Position numbers and translations under genes: made by a program | The notes under the pieces: model-generated | What the model was told of the DNA's origin: nothing | The model's input: the letters and a program-made list of their open reading frames with translations, nothing else | Databases searched by the model: none | Origin: Hybos culiciformis | Lineage: Eukaryota > Arthropoda > Insecta > Diptera > Hybotidae | Assembly (NCBI GenBank): GCA_964007475.1 | Contig: OZ023274.1 | Span: 89,427,213 to 89,491,212, forward strand | Direction: 5' to 3' | DNA length: 64,000 bases | In this document: piece by piece, positions 13,401 through 24,120 of the stretch | Numbering within the stretch: position 1 is the first letter of the stretch | How the letters are laid out: every line of letters begins with the position of its first letter

Positions 13401-16281
13401 CTGCGACAAATGGATCAAAAGTAATTAATTGCGTCATGTTTATTGTAAATTTAACGCTCTACAAAAAAGGTCTTTTATTATTTTTCGCTAAATCTATTGG
13501 CTTAAGAGTTATTCGAGCTCAAAGTTAAATCATATTTCACCTGTACTTCTATTTTATTATTTTCAAACTCTAAGGACTGTCTGTTTTATTAATTGAAAAA
13601 TCACACATATTAACTACAATTCCAAGAATAAGATTGTATTCGCTTTTTTTGACCATAAATAATAATTTTATAAGAATTTTTTTTTATATTTTATAAAATA
13701 AATAAATATATAATTATATTTGATAATATTAATAATTATATAATAATTAAACTTTGAGTTCGAATAACTCTTAAGCCAATAGATTTAGCGAAAAATAATA
13801 AAAGACCTTTTTTGTAGAGCGTTTAATTTACAATAAACATGACGCAATTAATTACTTTTGATTCATTTGTCGCAGAGCTACGGAATTCTAAAGAACAAAT
13901 GAAATTTTTCCCATGTTATTTATATGAGAAAATTTGACTGGAATGCGGACTATCTTAAAGTTAATATTATGAGCTAGAATTTTGAGGCAATTATTTTTTA
14001 TGTATTTGGAACCATTTAAGCCCCTGGGAGCAAAGAAATTCGGAAAAATCCATAATAAGGACCACCCTACTGCATATACACTTCTAAGAACTGTTAACAG
14101 CCTTGTCTTTTAAATCATATATAAGAGAATTTGGGATCTTTTATTAAATTCTATTCAGCTGTCAAACTTTCTTTCTTAATTGGTAAAAATTCGTATAATG
14201 TATAGTTAGCAATAATTATTCATTTCCAATGAATGTTATCCTTTTCAAAAGGAAGATTTTATAATGTCCATATTAGTAAAAGTAGAGTAAAATATAGTGT
14301 TGCATTATTCGCATTTGGTTAGAAATTTGGTCGAGTGGCGAGTAATTAGTGACTGAACCAGTACCAACTATCCAAAAATTATTCGCAATTTAAAGAGGTA
14401 TAAGTGGATAGTGATGATATAAGTATAAAAAGTTATAAATATATAAAAATAAGATTTAAGATCAACTCAACAACTACATTGCGTCGCTTGGAACAAAATC
14501 AAAATCAAATTTTAAGAAGCTATATTAATTCTACAATTTTCTTTGCGGTGTGGTATTTTTTAAGGTGCTTATAAAATTCCTGACTGATATTTATAACAAA
14601 AAATGCGTGGGAACTTTTTATTTTTTTTTTTATATTTTTGATTTCACTTGTTACACACTGAAGAGTTCGCACACATAAATACGGGTCAGCAGAGTAGTAA
14701 ATTTTTTATAACTTCGAAAAAAAAAGGAATGAAAATTTAATTCAAAGGAGTTACCTTTTACGTTGTGAAAATTTAATAGATGGGAAAATATTTGAATGCA
14801 CCACTTTGATATTCGATTTCATATATGTATGTAGATATATGCCTTTTTGATGAATTAAAAAGAGTAAATTTGAATTTTCTTTAATCTTATTGAGTTGCAC
14901 TTGACTTAGAAGAAATTTTTGAATTAATTATTGTTTTTGAATGTCAAAGGTATTATAAAAAAAAAATTAAATATGCTTGGAATCGAAATATGAAAAATTG
15001 ATGTGCATTGTGTAATGCAGTTTTCACGAAGAAGTGGGCTTTAATTCTTTTCGAATCTATTAAAACATGCAAAGAGAAAGATGCGACAAGTTGTTTTTTT
15101 ATTAGATTTTTCGAATTTTGCGGCGATCGACACTTAATTTTCCAATCAATTTATCCTAAATAATTTCCATCAATAAAGTTCAGAATTATATTTTACTTAA
15201 TGTACAATCAAATATTTCAGTATTAGTACGAAGATTTTAATTTCATAATTTAATTTTTTTGTTTCAGCCTGCACGACATACCAAATTAGAAAAAGCTGAC
15301 ATTCTGGAAATGACTGTGAAACATTTGCAACAAGTTCAAAAACAACAATTGACAATGGCAATTCAAACAGATCCAACAGTTATACACAAATTCAAGTCAG
15401 GGTTTTTGGAATGCGCCGATGAAGTCAATCGCTATATGTGCCAGTTAGATGGTATTGAACCTGATGTACGTCAACGACTAGCCAGCCATTTGAACAGTTG
15501 TACAACAAATATAGAACAAATTGGAACATTTAGTACATTTTCAAATACTTACAGATCAACAAGTAATTTTCCCAATTTTAATTTATCCTCAATTTCAACA
15601 CCGAGTCCATTATTTGTTAATTCGTCGTCGCAAGATGTAAATAATAATGGCCGCCTAAATATGGGCGGAGTTCAATTAATACCATCACGTTTACCAACTG
15701 GTGAAATAGCTTTAATAATGCCAAATTCGAGTACAATTCCTTCCAGTTTATTCATGCAAAACTTCCAAGAACATTCACTACCACAACAGCAACCTTCCAT
15801 TGATTTTACGAACACATTTTCTAGAATCAGTGCATTTTCGAAACCGAATTCTAACACATTATCATTTAATAATCGGCAGACATCTCAAAATTGTACAAGA
15901 ACGACTAATACTAGTCCACCATTAAGTCCGGTATCATCGATATCTAGTCTTGGTGATGAATCATCTTTAATGCAAACAAGTTCAGAATATACGGCAACAA
16001 AAACTCCACCACCAGCAGATCAACATTCATCAGGTTATTTTTCAACACCACAAAGTTCAGAATCATCTAAAATAATTTCACGAACTTCACATCTTCAACA
16101 GCCACACGTTTCGTCTACTTCAGAAAATTCAAACTGTCTCAAAAGATCAGCATCCGAAGATCTACGAGCAGATCACACTGAGAAAAAATTCTCAAAGTAT
16201 CCTAAATTAGACAAAAGTGAATGTGATGAATCTAAAGGTAGTAATTGCGATTCTGAAGAAAATATGTGGAGACCCTGGTGA
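10326..16281 (+). CDS. dpn: Deadpan, HES-family bHLH-Orange transcriptional repressor
   Basis: The coding exons 10326-10484, 12348-12443 and 15268-16281 join in phase 0 to a 422-residue protein (fly Deadpan is of similar size). Residues 1-53 include an Asn-rich stretch. The bHLH spans about residues 48-110, with the HES-type proline (P57), the KRRRARIN basic block and the fly-like helix 1. The Orange domain is about residues 126-165. The C-terminal tail is rich in Ser, Pro and Gln and ends in WRPW (419-422), the Groucho co-repressor motif. Blocks around [18 protein letters not shown] (about 221-238) and [12 protein letters not shown] match Deadpan rather than Hairy or E(spl). In flies the protein binds N/E-box DNA in neuroblast nuclei and maintains self-renewal. 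The assignment as dpn is from recognised sequence; expression is inferred. Confidence 0.96.
11018..11029 (+). repeat. Decayed tRNA-like B box in deadpan intron 1
   Basis: GGTTCGATTTCC is one base longer than the Pol III B-box consensus GGTTCGANTCC and sits in a partly paired stem (GTAGG / TCCAC). An A-box-like TAGCGTTCGG lies upstream at about 11000 but is too close for a working promoter. It may be a SINE relic; the call is weak. Confidence 0.25.
12348..12443 (+). CDS. dpn: deadpan coding exon 2 (basic region and helix 1)
   Basis: This 96-nt exon of 32 codons follows TTTCCAG and ends at GAT|GTAAGC. It encodes the segment from [15 protein letters not shown] through [11 protein letters not shown]: most of the DNA-binding basic region and helix 1. 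Both boundaries are phase 0, and the split after KKD, before [11 protein letters not shown], is where HES-family genes commonly carry an intron. Confidence 0.95.
13022..13030 (-). promoter_or_regulatory. Predicted Su(H)/CSL site in deadpan intron 2
   Basis: The minus strand reads CGTGGGAAA, a full match to the Su(H) consensus YGTGRGAAM in its high-affinity GTGGGAA form. It lies inside intron 2 of deadpan, about 180 bp before the foldback element. deadpan is a Notch target in Drosophila neural progenitors; function here is inferred. Confidence 0.5.
13207..14069. mobile_element. Long-arm foldback transposon in deadpan intron 2
   Basis: Two arms of about 320 bp (13207-13526 and 13750-14069) are inverted copies with only scattered mismatches, enclosing a 223-bp AT-rich centre. 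The ends read TAGGGTGGTCC and its complement. CTGCAT lies directly on both sides (13201-13206 and 14070-14075), a likely 6-bp target duplication. The ends can also be read as GGGTGG between TA dinucleotides, so the superfamily is open. No reading frame of note exists inside, so it is non-autonomous. Transcribed with deadpan, it would form a long hairpin in the intron. Confidence 0.88.
14606..14614 (+). promoter_or_regulatory. Second predicted Su(H)/CSL site in deadpan intron 2
   Basis: CGTGGGAAC matches YGTGRGAAM fully and is in the high-affinity form. It lies about 540 bp after the foldback element and about 1.58 kb from the other intronic site, on the opposite strand. Confidence 0.5.
15268..16281 (+). 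CDS. dpn: deadpan coding exon 3 (helix 2, Orange domain, WRPW)
   Basis: It follows TTTCAG and runs open for 337 codons to TGA at 16279-16281. It carries helix 2 ([20 protein letters not shown]), the Orange domain ([16 protein letters not shown] onward), a long Ser/Thr/Pro/Gln-rich tail and the terminal WRPW. A basic stretch (KKFSKYPK) lies about 25 residues before the end. Confidence 0.96.
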   Translation, partial: PARHTKLEKADILEMTVKHLQQVQKQQLTMAIQTDPTVIHKFKSGFLECADEVNRYMCQLDGIEPDVRQRLASHLNSCTTNIEQIGTFSTFSNTYRSTSNFPNFNLSSISTPSPLFVNSSSQDVNNNGRLNMGGVQLIPSRLPTGEIALIMPNSSTIPSSLFMQNFQEHSLPQQQPSIDFTNTFSRISAFSKPNSNTLSFNNRQTSQNCTRTTNTSPPLSPVSSISSLGDESSLMQTSSEYTATKTPPPADQHSSGYFSTPQSSESSKIISRTSHLQQPHVSSTSENSNCLKRSASEDLRADHTEKKFSKYPKLDKSECDESKGSNCDSEENMWRPW

Positions 16282-16900
16282 TCAGAATGATTTATTCTCT
16301 AATGATCAGTGAAATCATGATATCAATACTGTAGTTCAATAATGTAGTTATGTAACTTACTATATTGTTGAACTGATAGCTGTGAAGATACACATTTTTT
16401 TGAGTAAAAATTAAAAATGTATTGTTATTGTTACATTACGTTTTGAATAAGTATAAAATGTTAATTAACAAATAAGATGAATGATTCAGAAAACAAATGT
16501 TCACATTTTTCTTTAATTTTTCCTTTAGACTAATGTGTCTGAAGAAATGAGCAGAAACTTATTTTTAATCAAGTTAGATATACGCTTTTACAAGCAGTTT
16601 TTCCAGTTTTAAAACAATTTTATTTAAGTTGTTGTTGTCGTATTTTTAGAATTAGCAAAATGTTTTTGGAAATTCAAAATTATTTTTTTTAAATGAAATT
16701 CTGAGATCATAAAGTTTAATCTAAGTTTTTGTTTAGTAAAATTGAGACGGTTTATGAATAAAAAAAAAATGTAAAAAAAGATGTATGACTTTTGGGCATT
16801 GAATTGGATTGGATATAACTTATCGAAAATCAACCGATAAGTTAAGTCCGAAGATTTATGTACCGAACCAATAAAAATGTATATAGAATAAAGTATATCA
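16282..16900 (+). promoter_or_regulatory. deadpan 3' UTR with poly(A) signals
   Basis: AATAAA occurs at 16870-16875 and 16887-16892, giving a probable 3' UTR of about 620 nt. A 9-bp stem (AACTTATCG / CGATAAGTT, 16817-16843) lies just before the signals. A further AATAAA at 17454-17459 follows a K-box-like CTGTGAT (17446-17452) and could serve a longer form. Confidence 0.5.
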
Positions 16901-19900
16901 ATATGAAATGAAAAAATTTTTAAACAGTCTTCTCTTTTTTGGTGTTAAAAATTGTGTTGAAAAACATAAACACTTCCCTGTTTCTAAAATAATTATTATA
17001 GAATGAATTTGAGTTTATTTTTGAACAGTTTATAGTTTTTTAATTGGAGAATTAAATCTTGTATTGAAATAATATAGGAAAGATTTGATGTGCAAATTTA
17101 TGTGATGCTTCTCTTTTTATTTCATATTCAAAGATATGTTACCCGTCAATTAATGCTCTCACTAATAAATATGTCGAAAATAATATAACACTGAAAATAA
17201 TTTGACATTTCATTGAAAATATTTTTGTAATTTAATTTTTTATAAAAAAAAATTTAATCAAAGAAAACAGTTTGTTTATTAATTGTTTTTAATATTGAAA
17301 TTTGTAAATGTGTTAATTTTTAAGTTATTGAAAAAAATGTTTAAAAACGTTTTCTCACATTTTTTTACGTTTTAATTTTTAGTTCACCCAATTTCTAGAA
17401 CTTTTCATGTTTTTTAATAGTTAATAAGATTTTAATTTAATTGATCTGTGATTAATAAAGGATTTTATTGCTTGAATTTATAAAATTTTTTTTTGATTAT
17501 ATATAAATATATAATAGAATATATAATTTAAATTTCTTTCAGATTATATTTTAACATCTTTTAGAGTCCAATGATGAAATGGAACTTTGTTATGATATTA
17601 TCCTATTTTAAGTCATCAAGATTAAAACTAAAATTAATATATGTATAAATCAATTTCCACTAAAAACTTGATTCATAATAACTTATATAATTTTGGGATT
17701 CTTTACTTCTATTCTATTATTTTCTACTGTATCTTCCCCCTCCACTAGAAATTTCCAATAAAAGCAAATTTGATCGTCGCCGTCGGCTCAATGCTACTTA
17801 CATTGACTAAAACCGATAGTTATAATTTTTGTATATCTCTTGCTATGTGCTAGTATTTAAATCAAATTGAGCTTTAGAAAGATTTATCCATTTGTACTTT
17901 TGTTTTTTTAATATATTTGTTCATATGATTATAACAATACTCGCCATGAAAATTTGTAAAATTCTTTGGTGTGAAAAAATATTGTTAGTTAATAAAAACT
18001 TTAATTTCGTTGTAACTTCCAACTTTTGGTACAATTCATTTTCTGCACATTTTTGGACGCTTTGTTATATAAATTGAATAATAATTGTGAGATTTTGGGC
18101 AGATTCTGCTGCAAAATAACCTGGTATGTATTAGTTATAATCTTCGTGGTTTACTTTATAACTATTTTTCTAAAGAGTTTTTTTTTTAGTAAACTGAAAA
18201 ACTAATAATAAAAACAAAAATTATTTAAACATGATATATAGTATATATTACGCTTTCAACGAATAATCAAAGCGGAACGAATTTAAATATTTTAACGGGA
18301 ACGAATTCATAAAAATTTAAAGATATGATATTATATTGCCTTTCAGTTTGAAAACTATAACTCGCATTCATTGAACTGAAATTCATTAAAACGACATCTG
18401 CTAAAATACTGAAGACATATAAATTCCTTCCAGAATAAATTATTTATCTACCTAACCATGAATAACGGAAAAATTTATTTCAAAATTAAATAATACGATA
18501 AATAAGTTCCTTTTTATAATTTTTAAAACTGATTGTAGAAAAAACCCTTCTTATATGATCTCGCGATTATTTTTATATTGCCAGGGAAGGAGTAATGGAC
18601 CCAAGTTTATTTTATGTCACTGTGGTGTCATATTATTAAATTCCTTATAGCGTGCTAATATCCTGTTTTATCAGTTGTTGAGTATATTGAGTTAGTTGAT
18701 AATTTAGAAATCAATTTAATTTTGATATTTTTGAAGGTAGGTATTATATTTTTTTGGAATCTTTTCAAGAGGACATTTGTATAAAAATTTGTTTTTATAT
18801 TTTAATGTATAGTTAAGAAAAATATTTTTTTTAAAGAGTTTATTAAGTAACATTAAATATTGAAACGAAAATTATATGAAATATAAAAATATATATTTAA
18901 ACTTACCACAAAACCAAATCTGAAAGGCAAAATAAAATATATTGCACAAACAAGACCTGCTACCAAACCTTTAATCTTTAATGCAACGTTAAAACATTGA
19001 GATGTTAATATTTAAAAGAAAATTATATGAAATAAAAGATATATATTGAAACTTCCAACAAAAAAAAGCTGAAGCCCAACATAAAATATATTGCACAAAC
19101 AAGGCCTTCTATCATACCTTTGATGTAACGTTAAAGTTCTTCAAGTAACGGTTAATATTCAAAGTTATGTTCAATAATTAACAAATTTTTTAACTATCTG
19201 AAATCTAATGAATAATATCCTCCATAAATGACGATTTACTGAATTACTAATCTGATTTATATATTCTTTGATTAAATATCTGAATCTCTAATTTTAATCT
19301 TTTCTTGAAGGAGATATTTTTGTTGAAATATATGTAAATGGTAAGGTTAATACTGTTAATAGTAAGTCTATATTTAATTCGTTATTATGGACTTTACCAT
19401 AGGTTTAGTTTGTTTTATTCATAGAAATTTAGATTTTTAAGCGCTGAGATGATCTTTTCAGAATTTCTCTAATGTAAAAATAAGTTTTTTTTTTGTTATC
19501 AAATAATATTTTATCTACACGAATAATATTTTTATTCTACTACTTACTATACAGAATTATAGATACTACTACTGTGCCTAGGTAAACATTATTACAGCAA
19601 AAAAAAAAGCATATTTATGCAATTACCGCTGCACATTGACAATTAAAAAATAAACGAAAAGGACATAAAATGCCTCTAACGAAATATAACGTTAATTGCA
19701 AATTTCTTTATCTTATTTTTTTTTGTGTAATACTTTTTAATTAAAATATATGTGAAAAAAAATGAATAGTTTTTTATTTCTTTTTATTTTTATACCTAGA
19801 ATTACTATTTATGTAGTTTCTAGACTTTATAGAGTTTATATAACAATTATAATGAATAAGTTACAAATTCCCTTAAATCATTTTCATAAATAAACAAATA

Positions 19901-22900
19901 AATATGTATATTTATGCAATTCCCGCTGCTTTTTTAACTTTGTAGACACTAAGATTGCAAAGTTAATGACAAAATATAAGATGCTGCTGCGGAAATTTTT
20001 TCCATAAAATTTTCGTGAGAAAATGAAGCGGGAAAAATTTCTTTAAAATTGAATATAATATGTAGAAATAAAATAAAAATAGAAAATTTTGCAATTTATA
20101 TGGTTTACTAAGCAGAAAAATCATTTATAATTTAAATATCGGTTAATCCTTCAATTGGAAACTTCTGTTCACACGATGAATTTTTTTTTAACCAGGTTTA
20201 ATTTTTTTTTGTTGTAAACTTTCAAAATAAAAATTAGTGAATAAAATTTGATCTAATATTCCTATAAATGAATTAATTATTTTAAAATTAAAAATAAGAA
20301 AATAATATTCACAAAAATAAGAAGAAGATCTTTTTACTATTCAAATGCACATGCGCAATGATTATTTTACTAAATTAACAATGCTGTGTGTTTTATCAGT
20401 TGAACCTATTCAGTTAACGTAATTCAAGCTTAAACACTATTAACGAATATTTTCGGAACCTCTTTTAACTCCGCCGAAGTCTGTTAAACTCATTATTGAA
20501 CATTATTCTTGAATTGGACTTAACAAATTCATATTTGAATATCAATCACATACTATGTATTTGATTATCAATCACATACTATGTAAGTAAAATTAAGTTC
20601 TATGGATTATATACTACATAGTCTAGTTTTTTTGTAAAATTTATGAATAGAGTGCCGGAAATCCTATATAAAAAGAAAATTAACGTAAGTTAAAATTAAT
20701 TGAAACTAAGTGTATATTTAAATTACTATTATAATTTATTATTTTAATATTATTTATATTTAGTTTAGCTCTTCATACATATATATATATACGTATATAT
20801 TCAATACGCCTATTTATCATGTACATAATAATAAAAAAATAGTAAATATTTTTTTTAAGTAGATGCAGCGAAGGCGGAGTTTTTTTTAATTAGAACAAAC
20901 AAAAAAAATTTTTTTTAAAAAATAACTTATTTCATAATTTTTTTTTTTGTGTTTATCTGATAAGTAATTTCTTCTACAACGAATTCCATTATTTATGAAA
21001 ATTACTATATTTATTTTTCTTTTTCGTAAAAGGATGAAAATTAAAAAAGTTCCTTTATTTAGTTTTTTTTTTATGTTTATAAATGAACTTTCGCTCAATG
21101 AGAGCACGAAAAAGTTTTTTATTTAGGTATAAAAGCTATTTGAAAATCTTGAAAAAAAAAAAAAAATAAAAATAATAAAATTATTATCTTGATGAATTTT
21201 CTCCACAAAACAAATAATAAGGGCTGTTTTAGAATTAGAATTAAATACATGTGATTAGAGTTTTGAAAAAAAAAAAATCTGTAATAATATCATTCTCTTT
21301 CTTAGTGCACTATCAAAAAAATTGTAAGTACTATCTACATTAAGAGTACTAGAAGTATTATGAATGCATACTATTAATATGCGATGGTGCATTATTGAAA
21401 TCCTAATTTTATTTGGTTGTCTTGGAATACTTGGTATTGCGAATTAATCACTTTTTAATAGAGTTTTTATGTTTTTAATTTTTGTGACATTTTTTTCAAA
21501 GGTGAATCTAGAACTCAGAACCGTTGACAGTTGAAAAATTTTAAATTTTATGTATAAATTCTCAAGCATGTGTCTCTAAGATTTAGAAAGTAGCTTGTCG
21601 GATCCAAAAACATAATTGACAGTATACAAAAGAAGAGTTTGAAGGAATGTTCTTTTTTTAAATTTGAACTTGTACGATATTATATAGTTACAATAATAAA
21701 CGAATTTTGCTATTATTATGTTATCCTTGTACCGAACAAAAGTTTTCTTGGTCTTAAAATCGTAATTTCTGTTTTAATTTTGGTCCTGATTCGGCTTCTA
21801 GATTACAGTTTTTCAATCCAAAAAGATCAACTATTATAGGCTTCTTATTACTTTCAGGCTACCACACAGCATAATTCTAATTTTTTTTAAATCCTATGTT
21901 CTAACTTTTTTAATAATATTAATTTAATATGTATTTTTAATATTTGTATCTTAGGTATATCCAGTAATACTTAATTGCTGTAAAATTTTCATATTAGTGT
22001 GGGATTTGGTAATATTGTTATGTTGATTTGTTATAGTTTACAATCTACTTGTTATAAAATAATTTATCAACTCTTCTAAGTTTCAATTATTAAATATTAT
22101 TTTATAAAATAAAATAATATTAGTTAGTTAATTTTCAGATATCTTTATGTTCAGTCATAATCTTTGTATTTCAAATCATAATTATTATAATAAATTTGTT
22201 TAATAAAATATAAATCTTTTTATTTAAAACAAACCTATATTAGTATATAACTAATTATATATATATGTACTTGTAAATTTCATCTATTGATTTTTTGAGT
22301 GTTTGACGAAAAATTACATATTTGCAACATATTTTTTTTTTTAAATTTTTTAATGTAAAATGTATTTTAAAAAAATTACAAAATTTATCATTAACTTTTT
22401 TTTAATGTTAAATTGTAATGAAATCCGATATAAACTTATGTAATATTCTTTTTACTTATTTTGAGAAATTTTTAGAATTGTTTTTTCCTGTTAAAATTTA
22501 AAAATTTCTCATATATAATTTTATTATTTTTTCATCAAAATGAAATGAATCAATATTTTTATAACGCCACCACGTAAAGATAATTTTAATTTCACCGTAA
22601 AAATTTGTTAAAGATTTTTTTTTTATTAGCTTCATTTAAAAAAGGGGTCTATTTAATCAAAAATTTAAAATGCCAAAATTTAGATATAATATAACTATCT
22701 AAAAATATTATATTTAACAAATAAAAATATTCGTTAAACATAAATACATATGTACATTATATAAGTGTTTATATATTTATATAAAATTATTTGTGAATTC
22801 CTTATATTTTTTTCTTTTAATAAGACGAGCGAATTAAAGAATTTTTTTTTTATTCAATTTTATATTTTAGAAAGTTTCTTATAATTTCTTTGTATTTCAT

Positions 22901-24042
22901 TAATTAATAAACTTATAAATTGTTGTGTCCTTAAATTCCCTTTTTATTTTTTCTTTGCTCACAATGGAAAACATTTTTTTTTTCGTTTAATAATAGAAAC
23001 GAAATGATAATATTATTTGTATACTAATTTGCATATTTCCAAATAAACAAAAATTATTAAAATTTCCATAATATTTATATGTACAGCAAAAAAAAAAAAA
23101 TTATTAATTATAGCTATGGTTACAAAATTTAGATTCAAAATAATTTATAACTCTTTTTGGGAAAAAAAATTTCAATGTAACGTCGCACAAAAATTATATA
23201 TTTTTCACAAATGTACAAAATGTACGCAGGTAGATATATATATTTTATTAAGATAGTATTGAGATTTTAGAAAACTCGATGATGAGATGTTAATGTTGAT
23301 TCATTAATTTGATCGAACACAATTCGAATATCATACAAAAAATAAAATCTTATTTGAATAATTTTTAAAATGATTAAATGATTTTAAATATTATAAATAG
23401 AGATTATTTATTTTGTTAAACCTATGTAAATGTTCGAAAAAAAAAAGAAAATAAAAATTTATTTTTCTTTAGCCTGTTATATATCGTTGTTTTTTTTAGA
23501 AAAATTCTCTAAATACATTTTCTAAACTTTTAGTTTTTATGTATTAATTTAATATAATGCCAACTTTATACTGCCAAAACTTTATAAGTCACAACTTCAT
23601 ATTGTTAATGTTTTTGGAGCGATTTTATTTCACTGTCAATTGTGTTATTATAATACAAACATAGTTTAAGAAGTAATGCTGACTGAGTGATTTCTGTTTT
23701 TTTTAAACGATTTTTTTAAATTAATAATTTGGGGCATACATACATCTAAGTATTTTGGAAATGATGGGGACCCTTAACTAAAGATAAATAAATTATAATT
23801 ATAAAAAATTCTAACTTCTGTCATAGCCTGATATCGGAATAAGTTAATTTTTGTAATGTATTTATTGTCTTACTGTGTTCTGGTTGCTGCAAAACTGAAA
23901 ATGTTTTAAACGAATTTGTTTATCTTAAAAAAAGAAAAACAATGTATTTGCTCCATATAAAAAAACTGTATATAATTAAAAAAAAAAAAAAAACACAAAC
24001 ACTTAATTCAAGTGAGACAAATTGAAAAATTGACACAAATTC
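16901..24042. other. AT-rich intergenic DNA, no gene seen
   Basis: Apart from the repeats listed separately, nothing reads as an exon. There is a 27-bp direct duplication at about 20533-20586 containing ATCAATCACATACTATGTA, and A/T runs near 21150 and 23088. A small GC-richer patch at about 17770-17815 has no open frame of note. Confidence 0.55.
18845..19165. repeat. Degenerate tandem repeat, about 150-bp unit
   Basis: Two diverged copies follow each other. Shared blocks are AAATTATATGAAAT (18869 and 19020), TAAAATATATTGCACAAAC (18933 and 19082) and AACGTTAAA (18986 and 19129), with spacings of 143-151 bp. A partial third copy starts near 19144. It may be a fragment of a satellite or transposon array. 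Confidence 0.6.
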
Positions 24043-24120
24043 CAGTCCGAAGTGGGAATCGAACCCACGACCGAACACGCCGTAGGATAATGGCAATACC
24101 CCTACACCATGACGGCCTTT
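24043..24120 (-). repeat. tRNA-derived Pol III element (SINE or tRNA pseudogene)
   Basis: On the minus strand an A box TGGTGTAGGGGTA (24097-24109) is followed by a perfect B box GGTTCGATTCC (24055-24065) inside an intact T arm (GTGGG / CCCAC, 7-nt loop). The acceptor stem pairs at only four of seven positions and no clean anticodon stem forms, so it is not a working tRNA. A T16 run on the minus strand (23978-23993) could end a Pol III transcript of about 140 nt. This best fits a tRNA-derived SINE head or a pseudogene. Confidence 0.6.

Noticed and set aside
14328..14338. Isolated A-box-like TGGTCGAGTGG in deadpan intron 2
   Set aside because: No B box follows within 100 bp and no tRNA fold can be drawn.
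15672..15857. Minus-strand open frame inside deadpan exon 3
   Set aside because: It is the antisense shadow of the clearly coding plus-strand exon.
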